Assembly (NCBI GenBank): GCA_006538405.1
Contig: BJKQ01000008.1
Location: forward strand, 2,294,001 to 2,358,000
DNA length: 64,000 nucleotides
Origin: Hansfordia pulvinata
Lineage: Eukaryota > Ascomycota > Sordariomycetes > Xylariales
Direction: 5' to 3'
The position numbers and the translations under genes were made by a program. Below, piece after piece: positions 1-11,945 of this stretch. The notes under the pieces were generated by a model. It was not told the origin of the DNA. It worked only from the letters and a program-made list of their open reading frames with translations, and made no database searches. Position 1 is the first letter of the stretch. Each line of letters starts with the position of its first letter.

Positions 1-541
1 CTGTCCTCTCTGTTCGGGTGGGACATCAGAGGTAATCTGGGTAAACTGACTCCCCGGCGCGCCCTGCGCAACGTGACTCCAACGGGGATCCAGGTGGCAT
101 GCGCTTTGATGTCATCAGCCCACTTGATCACAGCCTTGCGCACCAACAAGACAAGGCAGTAAAACTTCATTGCTCAGGCTCTATAGAACAGCTCTTCCAA
201 CTACCAACTACGAATGACCCTGAGTGTCATAAGGGCTTGGCCGGGCCAATCCCCTCGGCGACATGAATGGAAACCAAACCAGCGATTCTGCCGCGACACA
301 TCCTCCCCACGATTCGATGCTTGAATCGTCGCAGATCGCAACCTCCCACAAAACAGCCAGCCCAATTGACTACATATTTGAGGGCTTCCTGTGATCTTCT
401 CATCGCAGGCCGCCCTTTGCATCCCATCCTCTATACCAGGCGGCAGTCATATGACGGCATCTGGTACTCGAACGGGTCGTAAGATCCTTTGGGCAGCCAT
501 CGGCGGCTTCAATGCTTCCACGCCCCAAAAACCGACGGTGC
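1..541. other. noncoding, nothing recognised
   Basis: No open frame here resembles a protein and no RNA gene is visible. It is the 3' flank of the GNAT gene that ends at 542 on the minus strand. Confidence 0.5.
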
Positions 542-2785
542 TTAGAACGTAAAGATCAGCTCGTCAAGCGCATAGTCCGTGTGTTGGTAAATGCCAATCC
601 TATGCGAGTGAAGCTTGAACCGGAACCCCTGGAAGAACTCCTTCACCCACTTGTATTCGTCCCCCTGGAGCGGATCGCGCCCGTGTCGCGCAGTTCGGAT
701 GTTGACGTGGACTTCAAGGAGGTCCCACACACGTGCATTCTCTTGGGGTCTTTGGTAAATCTCGTCATCTCCCTCCGGGTCCGAGACCCAGGGACAGTTC
801 TGGTATCCAGGGGTGAGCGGAGGATAGCTCCGAGCGCACGTGTACATGATGCCTTCCATCAAGGCACTGCCTATCTTCTGACGCCGCCACTCTCGATCGA
901 CCACGATTGTGATTTTTCCGACCTTCTTAGCGACTGTCTCATACGACCCCATGATGCCTCTTGAAGCCACGTCGACGAGGGCGAAACCAATGACAGGATT
1001 TTCCGGCTGGAACGGCGGCCCTTTACAGGCAACAATGAACTGTTGTCTCTGGTTGCGCATGCCGCTAAAAAGCTGCTCAAATTTCTCGCGGCGTACCGGC
1101 CGTATGTCCAGAAGCGTGTGGCCATTGCTGACTTCGTCATTGTAGATAGCCCGAATCCGCTCCAAGTCGCACTCTTTCGCAGGGCGTAGATGTGAATCAA
1201 GCTTGACTGTGTGAACTTCCTGAGGAGGAAAGGGGTCGCCAAACTCTGACGACATCTGCTGCAGTCGCCTCTGAGATTTCATTTTGTGTAATCTGCGCTT
1301 CTCTTCGAGCTGTTCTTTCTTCAATGCCCTCGACTTCATGCCCAGATTGGCCGTCATGTGCAATTTCTTAAAAATGTTCGAGTCATCTGGGTCTGGTAGC
1401 AGACAAATCGGTCAGTGTGTGACGAATACGAAAGCAGCATGTGCCCACTTACTAGGCCAGGTCTCAGAGTATTCCTCGACCTCCCCATCGCAGTTGATCA
1501 GCGCGGGAACGAGCTTGCCGCGATGGTCCATCCAAGATCGGCCTTTATCTTTGAGGACCTTCTTCTCGTCCTCAATGGTGTCTAGTGAGACCGAGGGAAT
1601 CTGCGACCACCAAGAGCCTAAGGCGCTCGACGAAGGCTCCGCGAAGGCAAGAGATAGCCCCCTTGCACGCTTCTCGGAATCCTGCTCACTGTCTTCCGTA
1701 GAGCCCCCTGCACTGGCGACCTGTGACAAAGAAAGACTCTCCAGCGCCTGAGTTGTTGGCTGATCTTCAAGTCGATCGGCTGTCAAGGGAACTGGGGGGT
1801 CCGCAGGCAGCTCGCAAGGCTCCAGTTTGTTTTCGCCAGGCTTAAGTGGAGACTCGCTGCGCTTTGCAGAGCTCATACTCTGGTCTTGGCCGGCTGTAGC
1901 CTTGTTGTGGTTTGCATCGAAGTCATGCGCAGCAGCCGCATCCGCAGACCTCTTGCTGCCCATGATCGGACTGAGCTTTTCCCAACCAGAGTCTCCGTTG
2001 GCGTCGTGGCCGTTGCTTGTGTTGAACTGATGTGCCTCTTCGACATGGGCCCAATTGGCGCCATCGTCAATGTGTGTGGTCAAGTTCTGTGCCTCTGTCT
2101 TATGGGTCTTGCCAGCATCGCGGAACCCCTTCATCGCTGTTAGCCTTGAATGTCGAGAGCACGCAGGACCAGGGGTTTTACCTCTGGCGCCCACCTGCTT
2201 TTGCGGAGCCCTGAGACAGGGACTGAGCGCGGGGTGGGCGTGAAGATTCTATCCGGATGACCAAGCTTTGTGGTGGGCGTGGCATACAAGGGCGTCGGGT
2301 GAGGGCGCTTTGAATCGTTTGTGGATCCGTGAGCAGAGATCGTGGTCGCAGGGTGAGGCGATGTCTCGGCCAACGGCATGTCCTCTGGCGTGTCGCCTTT
2401 CGACTCCCGAGGGGCATCAGGGGTGGTGACTACGGCATTGTTAGGGAAGTACTAGAATGAAAAACCAGCATGGGGCTTGCTTACCTTCGTTCTTAGCATC
2501 GACGGAAGGCTCTGGAGTTCTGTGAGTACTGACGGGCTGCTTGGCGTCCTTGTGCTGCTCTGTCCAGTGGATATCTGCATCGGTGCCGTGTACATCAGGC
2601 GAATCCGCGCGTGAGATGTCTGCCACGAGTGGCGAGAAGCCGTCAGGATTCTGGGCAAAAGCGTGCCACTTTCTGCTGGAACGAGCAGCGCGCTCTTCTT
2701 GCTCTGCGGCGGTGTATTTCGGGGTGGCCACCCTAGGAGGAGGCCAGAGGATCTTCTGCCGAGCCGGGGAAACGACGTCGGACAT
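542..2785 (-). CDS. GNAT-domain acetyltransferase-like protein with long disordered N-terminus
   Basis: Spliced gene of four exons: 2785-2485, 2429-2182, 2128-1453 and 1392-542, about 691 aa. All joins keep frame. Introns have GTAAGC, GTAAAA and GTAAGT donors, with CTAAC or CTGAC branch sites 10-18 nt before the acceptor. The start ATG at 2785 opens with MSDVVSPARQ. Residues 1 to about 400 are low-complexity, rich in Ser, Pro, Asp and Glu, with no fold seen. A short basic coiled stretch follows. Residues about 475-680 look like a GNAT fold: HLRPA-type first strand, then the acetyl-CoA loop REWRRQKIGSAL (the R/Q-x-x-G-x-G/A pattern). The domain is known to transfer acetyl groups from acetyl-CoA to amines or proteins; the substrate here cannot be predicted. 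The acceptor of intron 3 could also lie 6 nt further on (1386). Confidence 0.8.
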
Positions 2786-4787
2786 AACGATCAATATGAG
2801 CCGTAAAGGTGAGGGTACTGGGCAGAGTCTCGAGATATGAGACTGTGAAATTCAGTTGAAGAAGAAGACGGTCGATCCTGGGTGTCTTTCATATGAAGTG
2901 GTGATGAAGCCGTCACAAGGCAGGCCAAATGCCGATGCGAGAGTGGCGAGCGGTGCAAGACGGTGGGAGGGTGTGTGCGGTTGTGGACGAGAAGAGAAGG
3001 AAAAGGGGAAAACTGGGCGGCGTGAGTGTGAGTGGAATATGAGAGGCGACCTGACGGGTTTGTTGGTTTTCTGTCGTCTGTCGTCTTCTTTCGCGCTCAC
3101 CTGCCTGACTTTTTGGCGGGGAAGGTGCGGCCGGGCGGTGGTCAGGGACTGCTCTTGCCTGCTGCAGCCACGTGACGCGATAATGTTCTCGATCCGATGT
3201 GGTTGGCAATGAATCATATGTTCCAGGGATCAAGAAAGGCCCGTGAACAAGAGAACGTTCAAATGTCGCCGTCAGTGACGTGAGTCTGGCGAGCCGGCAG
3301 CTTGACGGGGGATCCCGATCTGGGTTGATGGGTGAGGTTGATGCGTGTAAACGTACGGCAAAGACAGGTCAAAGGTGTCCAGAAAGACCAATGTGAGGTG
3401 CCATGGGTGTTTCCAAATGGGGCCTCAAGACGGAGGCCTTCAGTGCCTAACGTATCCCATTTGTGCGCTTTGGTTGTTGCTCAGTAACAACCTCGGCCGC
3501 TCTTTCCCCAACTCCAACCTACATGTACGTACAAGATACCTTACCTAATGTATTGAAGGTATGCATTGAATGGAGAGAGGCTGCCATTGAGAGACGCTTC
3601 CAGTCAGACAGCCAACCCGAGCTCTGGGACCGTGAGGCTCATGGTTGCCCTCCCGACCGAGTCCTGCCCTCACTGGGCCATCCTCTAGAGATGGATGAGA
3701 CTTGGTCCCACTGTGGGCGAATATGGACAGCTGACAGATCCGATGCGTGGGTGCTTGATGCGACCGATAAGCCTGCCCAGGCTGCAGCCACGAAGGGCAT
3801 GGCCAGCGCTGGCCACCGAGGATGCCGATGCCTTCACCTGAGAGTGGCCCAGCTTAGATACGGATTGCAGGCCACTTTGCAGGAGCCAGTCCAGGCTGAG
3901 TGTGCCCGGGCTGCATAGCCAGCCAGCCAGTCGTCCTAGGCCCCAGCCGCTTCTCAAAGACAGGCCTATCTTCTAAGGGGCGTTAATATGTCGTGACTGC
4001 CACTGCGCATGTCATGAGCATGAGGCGCAGCGAGGCTGGCCAGAGCGGTTGCCTCGCCGGGGATCACTTGGGGAGGTTGTCTGGCTGCAGATATGCCCTC
4101 TTTCTACGTGAGTGTCTGCACGCTTTCATTACTGGTACATTGCGCCACAGGGGAATCCGTAGGTAGCTACATGGGGTGCTTGTCGTGCAGCATCGCGCGT
4201 CGAGTAGCGTGCAGAGTCGCGAAGGAAATCCAGTAGTGACCAGCTGGCTGCCTGGTCTGGTTATAGGGCGGTGTGAAATGGGGGTGAGCGGGTGCGCGAG
4301 ACCGGTGCATCGCGAGAGGCCGCCCACATAGAGGCCAGTGTTGGAAATGGGCCAAAGCACGATGGGGGAGTGGGCGAAGCGAAGGATAAACCGATACGAC
4401 TATACACCAGGAATAAAGACCGAGCAGTGCAGGGCGATCTTGGAGGAAAGGAGTGTTACGAGATACTCTCGGGTCAGCTTTGAGGGGAAGCGGGCCGAAG
4501 TGGGCGACACTAAGATTCCCTTGGCCAGTTGGGGTTCTGATGGCTTCTTGACATGAGGTAGATAGGTAGGTAAGGTGAGGGAGGGAAGAGTCGACGTCAC
4601 GGCAGAGCTCGGCTATCCACCTAGACAGTCTTGCTAGCTGATGAACCTCGAGTTGGAGAGGCGGTTGGGTTTCTACGTTGACCGAATGAGACGGACGTTC
4701 TCATAGGGCTCGAAAACAGAGCAGAGGCTGTCTTAAAGAGCGTGAGAGCTCCATATGAGATGTACCAGAGTCAGAAAGAAGAAGAGA

Positions 4788-4788
<1 letters not shown>

Positions 4789-4816
<28 letters not shown>
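4789..4816. repeat. poly-G tract (G28)
   Basis: An uninterrupted run of 28 G on the plus strand in noncoding DNA. Its true length is doubtful given the homopolymer errors seen elsewhere in the window. Confidence 0.9.
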
Positions 4817-4820
<4 letters not shown>

Positions 4821-5026
4821 AGGGTCTTCTTGACATTTTCGCAAAAAGAGTCAAGCACAGTTACAGGGGCGTTCCTGGGTTGCGGTGGAAGATCCCTTCT
4901 TAGTCACATGCGGTAAGGTAGTGATGATGACGGCCTTGCAGACATGGGAAAGACGTCACTGATTCTCCAATGTCGTCGTAGCCGAGGGCGCCCTTCAATT
5001 CCCTGTCGTCAGTCCAGTTCTGCCGA

Positions 5027-5028
<2 letters not shown>

Positions 5029-5090
<62 letters not shown>
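5029..5090. repeat. (GT)31 microsatellite
   Basis: A perfect dinucleotide repeat of 62 nt in noncoding DNA. It creates artificial Cys-Val and Thr-His open frames on the two strands, which are not genes. Confidence 0.95.
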
Positions 5091-5091
<1 letters not shown>

Positions 5092-7696
5092 TTGTTTGAT
5101 CGTCGGAAGGAGCACAACGCGGATGACCCGACGGTGGTTTGGGCGTGGGAGCCCGCCAGCAGCAAGCAGCCGCCGCCGGTGTGTCGATCTCGGCTTGTCG
5201 GGCGGTCCCTGCAGCGGCTGTTTCTTCGTCTCTGCCGCCGTCGCGCTTTGCGACGCGGCTGGGTCAGAAACGCGGCTCTTGGTTTCGGATCCGCTTGCCA
5301 GGGCGGAGGAGATGGATAGATCTGCAGTTAGAACGGTACCCCCGTTACGGAGCGTGGGAGGCCGTCGTCGTTGTCTGTGGCGGCCGCCAGCCATTACCGC
5401 GGCCGGGGTGGGCGTTTCCACACAGTACATACGGTAGGTAGAGTCCGTCCGGCTGATATGGTGGTCGGCACTGGCAACGCTGGAAGGCAGACTCTACGGA
5501 GTGGTGCGCGATGACCACGGCGCTGTCTATTGATTCTATAGTCGTGTCTGGGCAAGAGTCAGCGTGTGATGTGCCATGTCCCAGTATCCAGAAAGAGAAG
5601 AAGACGGAGGAGGAGAAGGACAGATGGCGCGCCCTTCTCTCCCCCTCTGGTGCACCCTCTCTCTGTCTCTGTATCTCTCCGTCTCTCTTTTCTCTGCGCC
5701 TGTTGCCCGCGTGGGATCGCCCGTTTCACAGCCATCAGGATCCGCCGTCGCCGAGGATGGGATCGCCCGCCCGCTGTCCAAACCAAACCCCACCTCGCAT
5801 CGATTGGCTGCGCAAGGTGGCGCCAAATCCCCCGTGCGGTACGTGTAGGCCAGGCTGAAGCGGCGAGAAGAGCTTCAACCCGGTGCCGCCCAGCAGGTGC
5901 GTGTCGGTCGTGCTGCGGGTGGTCGTGATGCGGGTGGCCGCGTTGTGTGATGTGTGGCGAGGATGAGGTGCGCCTTTCAGCAAACTGGCAGAGAGTCCTG
6001 CTCCACTGCATGTGGTCAATCAAGTACAAAGTACCAACTTAAGGTACCTGGGCACATACCTAAGGTCGTCCGAATCTGGAATGGCCATGTAGGTACCCGA
6101 GTACACGACTCTCTTCAGTGACCCGCACCCGATACTTCCCAGTTACTGCATTCACACTTTCCCTCCCACGCAGACCTTTGGATGTCAGCCTGTCCGCTTC
6201 AACGGCTTCCGTTGCGTGCGAGCGAGTCGTTTCTTTGACTGAGTGCCAAGTACAGGTCTGATCTACTTGTACACCGCTACCCAGGAGCCGGTGGTGGGGC
6301 GGCCCCGGTTCGCCGCCAGGATTGCTGAGATCGGGCCGGCATGGGAAGGATAGGTTAGGTACGATACAGCGGGAAAAAGAATGCCATCCGTCATCAATCG
6401 GTCGGTCCTGGAAAGAAGAGCCGTCCACAGCTCCCGGCTCCCCTTACTTACGGCCGCTGCTGTCTGCCGGCCAGGGCCCTTTGCCAGAGTGCTTCCCCCC
6501 CTCTACCTTTCTCTCTGCTGAGCCGCTGCAGAGGGGAATCCTCGCGGATCCGGGTTCCCACCGCGCGAGGATCGGGGCCCCTTCCCCTCCCCTTCCCCTC
6601 CCCACAGGCCACGAACCCTTGCTTACCGTAGGTGGTAGGTGCCTGGTACATGTACCCTTGCAACCCCCGGGCGAGCCCAACACCGATTTTCGAGAAGGCC
6701 ACGCAGAACACCAACGCCGCTTTCAGGCCTCCGACGCCCCCAGTCAACTGCCATGGTTGGAGGACGTGGGCAAAAGACCAGGCTGCTCGTGCTCGCCAGG
6801 CATCGCGCGAAGGGGAGGCTCCCACAGGCCCGGAAAAGAAGACCACGAGAGTGAGTGGCCAAGATGCAAAGGGCGTGTGTAACTTGCGGCAGGGCTGGCA
6901 CCTACCTACTTGTACTCAACATGCGGATATACCTAATATATAAAAATCAATTTACAGCTTACAGCTGAGAATGGCGGCGCGGCATCGTCAGTCGGCTCGC
7001 CAACTGCCTACTTACCGAGCTACTACCTAGATTTCACACCCGCGGTGACGGCTACTGTGTCAGCACGAACAGCATCAGCCGTGCCAGCCAAGGGAGGTAT
7101 GGGAGGGCCACAGTGATGACCGGCCCACACACAGCGCAGAGCGACGACGGCCCCGTCCGATGATCCCATCCATGGGCAGCAGCCGGCCGAACCCCACGCA
7201 AGCTCAGCCTCCCCAGTTTGCCACTTCCGCCAGATCCAAAGCCGGGCGGATCGGAGGGAGACAGGGCTTCCTTGGCGCGCCCTGCCCCGTTCTCCCCTTG
7301 CTCATTGGCCGGCCTTGTCTTCCACGGCGAGTCGACGAAGCTGTCGGCGGCATCGTTACGCGAGTTGAGTCTCCATAGCCCCCATGGCCCCCTCTTCCCA
7401 CAGATAGCTGCCGAGAGCAGCTGCTGGAGGAGGAGGGCAAGAGGAGAAGGAGGAGGACAGGCACCGACACAGGCACAGACAGGCACAGGCACAAGACAGA
7501 CCAGGGTTTATTCTGACAGAAAGCCCCATCAGTCCATCAGTCAGTCTGCATTGCCCTTGCCAGCAAAGCCCGCCCGAAATAGATCGGCAAGACGATCCTC
7601 GACCCGGTGTGTCGGGCGCTGAGCCCCCCCTCCCCCCCGTCTCTGCTCCCGCTTTTTTTTGTTTTGGGGCAACTCGGCTTGGGACAAGTCGGTCGG

Positions 7697-7702
7697 TATA
7701 TA
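7697..7702 (+). promoter_or_regulatory. TATA-like element of the GPI-protein gene
   Basis: TATATA about 380 nt upstream of the ATG at 8080, followed by a long C/T-rich stretch typical of fungal promoters and leaders. The assignment is by position only. Confidence 0.3.
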
Positions 7703-8079
7703 CTTGACAGACCACCTCGGAGCTCTCTCTTTCTCGTCTCTTTTTGCCGTCCGAACTATCTCCTGGCCTAATAATCTGCCTTTCTGGTTTCAGCCACTTG
7801 TGCGGTGCTCGAAGTCCCAGGCCTCACTCCGAGTCCTGTCCTAATTTCTCTCCCGAGCTTGCAAATCTTGTGTCGTCTTTTACCGTCTTTTCTCTTCTTC
7901 GCTTCTTCTCTCTCCTATCCTTTCCTTTCTCATGCTTCAGTCCTAAGCCTGCCTCGGTTCCCCGCCCCAAGCTTTCCCATCTCCCCCCGCACGCCTCAAA
8001 ACAGACTGCCGGACAGTCTTGCGGAAGTAATAACAGCCTTTCTACTTGTTTCTTTTCAGCAGAAACCCGGTCGACAGCG

Positions 8080-8239
8080 ATGTACCGGTTCCTCGCCCTG
8101 CTGGCCCTGGCGGCCGCCCCCGCCGTCGTCGTCGCGGGCGACGATGACGGCGCGGTGACGGCCACCGTCTACCAGACGACGACGGTGTGCCCGTTGACGC
8201 AGACCAAGACGGCGGGAGGCTCGTAAGTAACGGGATCTT

Positions 8240-8296
<57 letters not shown>

Positions 8297-9707
8297 AGCT
8301 TTTTCAATAAAATTGGGAAAGAAAAGAGAAAAGAGTTGAAAAAAAGAAAAAAAGGCTAAACAACGACTAACTTTCCCCTCTTAGAACATACCTGGAGACG
8401 GTCTCGACGACGTCGACCATCACCAAGACGGACTGTCCGGGAGGCGTGTGCGGGCCGCGGATGGTGACGACGACGCTGCCGCCGCAGACGACGGCGACGA
8501 CGACCGAGGTCGAGGTGACGTCGACGACCGTCTGCCCCGTGACGGAGACGGTGACGAGCGCCGGCTCGACGTACACCAACGTCTTCACCACCACGAGCAC
8601 CGTCCTGAAGCACGGTAAGCCTGCTGCCTCAGCTGCCCCCCCCCCCCTCCCACCCCGTCTTCCATCTCCCGTTTGGTTCCCATTTCGATTACTTGGTTGG
8701 GTTTACGTACCTACCTAACCTACGTTCACCACTGTCACCTCCGTTTTCCCACCCTTCCGCTGACACGACAAAAAACCATAGTCCCCACAACAATCATGGC
8801 CACCGAGACGCTGCCGCCCTCGACGACGGCCAGCACGACGCAGGTCGAGGTGACGTCGACGTCGCTGTGCCCCGTGACGCGGGTCGTCACGCAGGGCGGC
8901 TCGACGGTGACCAGCGTGTACACCTCGACCAGCACCGTCGTGACGCACGTGCCCACGACGGTCCTCGAGACGACCACGGGCCCCGCCACCACGCTCGACA
9001 CCACCGCCTTGACCGCCGTGACCTCGACCTCGCTGTGCGCCGTGACCTCCACGGAGACCGTCTCGGGCTCGACGGTCCTGCACACGTGGACGTCGACGTC
9101 GACGCTCGTCACCCACGTCGAGACCACCGCCACCGCGTACACCTCGTCCACCGTGACCCGGCAGGTCGAGACGGAGACGGTGCGGACGCGCACGGCGCAG
9201 GAGACCGTCCTGACGACCGTGTCGATGGGCGAGACGGTCGCGCTCACCCGCACCGACACCCGCACCGTCGACGTCACCAGCGAGCACACCCGCACCGCCA
9301 CCGTCCCCGTCACCCGCACCGCCGAGGTCGACGTCACCCTCACCCGCTCCGCCGTCGCCGACTCCGCCGTCGTCGTCACGGAACACCCCACCGTCGTCGT
9401 CACCGACGCCGAGTCCACGGTGGTCACCGTCAGCGGGAATGCCGTCGCCGCGACGGTCTCGGGCTGCCCGACGACCATCACCACCTCCGCCCGCGGCACC
9501 AGCTACGTCACTGCCGCCACTCCTTTGGTCAGCAGTTTCCCCGCCGTCGTTGCTGGATCATCATCAGCCGGCGGTGGCGGCGGCGGCTACCCCACGGCCG
9601 CGGCCTCGTCGCAGCCCCCCGTCGCCACGGCCGCGGCCCCTCCGGCCCGGGCCACTCCCGCCGCCGCGCTGCTGCTCGGCGCTTTCGGGGCTTTCGCTCT
9701 GCTCTGA
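8080..9707 (+). CDS. GPI-anchored Thr/Ser-rich cell-wall protein with tandem CPVT repeats
   Basis: Three exons: 8080-8222, 8385-8614 and 8782-9707, 432 aa, all phases consistent (GTAAGT/TTAG with CTAAC branch; GTAAGC/ATAG). Signal peptide at residues 1 to about 20 (MYRFLALLALAAAPAVVVAG). The body is very rich in Thr, Ser and Val and holds about four tandem units of roughly 60 residues. Each unit carries a TSTxxCPVT-like motif, then a GSTxxxxxxTTSTxxxH motif. The C-terminus is Ser/Gly/Ala/Pro-rich and ends in a hydrophobic tail (AAALLLGAFGAFALL), the pattern of a GPI-attachment signal. It is probably a heavily O-mannosylated surface protein; no enzymatic domain is seen. Intron 1 holds a long (TC)n repeat. 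The two introns interrupt successive repeat units at comparable places, suggesting growth by duplication. Confidence 0.85.
8244..8294. repeat. (TC)n microsatellite inside intron 1
   Basis: About 25 TC units lying wholly inside the first intron of the GPI-anchored protein gene, between the donor at 8223 and the branch site near 8375. Confidence 0.9.
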
Positions 9708-10733
9708 TAAGGATTTCCTTTCTTCAAGTCTTTGGAACCTGCCGTTGACGGAATATAGAGAGAGAAGGGAGGTCGGGAGATGGGAAACGGGCGTGGTAAT
9801 GAAGACGAAGAAACAAAACAAAAAAGACCCCGAGGGGATGATTAATAATGATCTACAATGCTTCTTGGATCCGGGGGCAACAGGGTGAAGAAGAGGGGGG
9901 AGGAGATATGAACGGGTGGAGCCGGCAAGAAAATGGGGCCTTACTGGAGTTGAGGGTGTTTTACGGAGTCCCTTTTCTTTTCTCTCACTCATCGTTGTTG
10001 TCGAGGGGGGTGAGAGAAGGAGAAAAGGTTGGTGATGGTGGTGAAAGCTGGGACTCTGGTCCCGGTTCGCGCTGTCTTGCTGCTTCTCTCCCCTGCCCCT
10101 TTTTTTCTTCCCTTCTCTCGGCATTTTACTTTTGTTTATATTATGGAGGCACAGTGTGCCTTTTACTCCGAGGGGCGCCGGGACCGTAGGAGGCACCTGG
10201 CGCTAGACGCCGCTCCCTCTTTCCCCCCTTTTTCTCTTTATAACTATGTACATGTTGGTCGAGCACCCAGTGTTCTCGGCCGCACATATCAATTCTGCCG
10301 GCCACGAGGACGTTCTCTGGCCGCTTTTGAACAATTCAAAAGGACTACAAGCTCTAACGGGATCTGCTTTACCTGCTGAGTAAGATGTCAAGACTCAGCC
10401 GTGCTGTCTTTGTAGTCCCTGCAAGTCGGATCGGACCCGCTCAGGTCAGAAACCGGTTTCTGCTCTTGGGTTGCCAGAGAGTCTGGCAGACTGCGGGGTG
10501 TTTATTCAGACAAGATAATGCTCCAGGTACGGAAACCTCGGAGCAGTCGTTCTCTTTCCAGGCTGGTGCAAGTCAAATCACGACAGAACTCCTCCATCTC
10601 CTATTAATTAAATACATAACAGTGGTCAAATATAAGATGATGTACAAATCAACTCTGGTGATCGTTCTGGCCAGAGTCAACTTCCCCCCCCCTTTCCCCC
10701 ATCTGAACCCTTCGACAAGTCATCACCCATGCC
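9708..10733. other. intergenic region between convergent genes
   Basis: 3' flanks of the GPI-protein gene (plus) and of the secreted Cys-rich protein gene (minus). No coding potential was recognised. Confidence 0.5.
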
Positions 10734-11467
10734 TCAGAACAACGACCCGAGCAGCTTCTGCCCGTCCTTCTTCCGGCAGTAGCCGCTCTCCGCGCACGTC
10801 CAGCCGCGGCCGCAGCTCGGGCAGCCGTCGTCGCCCTCGTCCGCGTCGCACATCCACCCCGCCCCCGCCGCGCAGTGGTTGTACTTGGCCGAGTCCTTAT
10901 CGTGGAACAGCCCGCCCGCCATGCTCGACAGGCTCGTCGTCGACGACGACGACGAGCTCCCCCACCGCCGTTGTTCTTGCCGCTCTTGCCCCACTTGCTG
11001 GGCGACTTGAACGGCCACAGGTTCTTGATCTTGGTCCAGCTCAGTCCCCGGGCTTCGTTGTTGTTGTTGTTGCTGTTGTCGTTGTTCTTGTTGTTGTTGT
11101 CCCTGCTGCTTGGTATCGGCGTCCTCTTCCTCGTCGTCTTTCTCCGGCGTGGTGGTGTCTCTGGTGCCGGCGGGGCTCTGATGCGTGGTTCTTCTTCTTC
11201 TTCTTCTTCCTCCCGCTTGTCTGCCGCCGCTGCGCCGTGTCCACGCCCCACCTCCTCAACCTCCATCCGCGACGAGAGATGGAGGGTCCCCCGCGGCACC
11301 TCCGGGCTCGCCGGCCGGCGGGGGAGTCTGTGTCGGTCGCGTCCGGCCCCGCCGGCAGCAGCAGCATCAGCAGCAGCCTCTCCCGCCGCAGCCGCCGCCG
11401 CCGCCGCCGCCGAAGTGACGGCAACGGCGACCAGCGCGACTGCGAGGCAGAGCAGATGCAGCCGCAT
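10734..11467 (-). CDS. secreted protein with Asn-rich middle and six-Cys C-terminus (frame broken at a C-run)
   Basis: The ATG at 11467 opens a clear signal peptide (MRLHLLCLAVALVAVAVTSA), followed by an Ala-rich stretch, a Glu-rich stretch, an Asn-rich linker and a WTKIKNLWPF-type segment. That frame then degenerates into Arg/Thr noise. A different frame, ending at 10734, carries a Ser/Thr linker and a compact tail with six Cys in the order HC, MC, GCPSC, WTC, GYC. The two frames join exactly if one base is added to the CCCCC run at 10959-10963, giving about 244 aa. I treat this as one gene with a sequence error or real frameshift. No intron fits: no GTRAGT donor lies at the junction. The function is unknown. 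It is probably extracellular, and the Cys tail may form three disulfides. Its promoter contains a (CT)27 repeat. Confidence 0.6.
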
Positions 11468-11716
11468 CCCAGGCCCAGTTCCCCAGTTCTTCCCCGAAGT
11501 CTCTCTTCTCTTCTCTCTTTTTTGTGCCCCCTGCCAGACACACGCTCTCGGTTCTTAACGGTCGACTTGGTGTGGGCGCAAGTTAAGCCCGAGCCAACAA
11601 GGCCCAAAGGAGAGAAGCGCTGCCTTAACAGCAACAACAGCCAGGGAAACGAAAATCCGTCAGAGCTGTGATCCGGTGATGTCAGGCGACGAGGGCGCGT
11701 CTCTCGCGCCTGTCAT

Positions 11717-11718
<2 letters not shown>

Positions 11719-11773
<55 letters not shown>
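11719..11773. repeat. (CT)27 microsatellite
   Basis: A perfect dinucleotide repeat about 250 nt upstream of the start codon of the minus-strand secreted protein gene. On that gene's coding strand it reads as a GA tract. Confidence 0.95.
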
Positions 11774-11775
<2 letters not shown>

Positions 11776-11912
11776 CGCTGCTGACCTGTTTCCTTTCTAT
11801 CGCGTTGCCTCCCCTCTCCCTTGCGCTCACGCGTGTGTGGCTCGTGTTTTCCTCCTACGGGCTGCTCTCTTTGCGGAATGTGTAAGGAGAAAAAAAGACG
11901 GCGCTCCGTCTG

Positions 11913-11945
<33 letters not shown>

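Larger units (their letters stand above)
2786..8079. other. 5.3 kb noncoding region
   Basis: Open frames of 70-190 codons exist on both strands but none has fungal splice structure, domain resemblance or a signal peptide, and several are created by the GT microsatellite. Positions 2786-3200 are presumably the promoter and leader of the GNAT gene. About 7600-8079 is the pyrimidine-rich promoter and leader of the GPI-protein gene. GGTACCT-type short palindromes occur near 6030-6070. Confidence 0.5.

Noticed and set aside
3463..3918. 151-codon plus-strand frame
   Set aside because: No recognisable motif or promoter structure, and an isolated frame in noncoding DNA.
5029..5437. Open frames starting in the GT repeat on both strands (about 96-176 codons)
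   Set aside because: They are created by the period-2 repeat and continue into sequence without protein character.
8693..9748. Long shadow frame (351 codons) overlapping the GPI-protein gene
   Set aside because: His/Arg/Asp-rich antiframe of a Thr-rich repeat gene; the real frame has splice sites, signal peptide and GPI tail.
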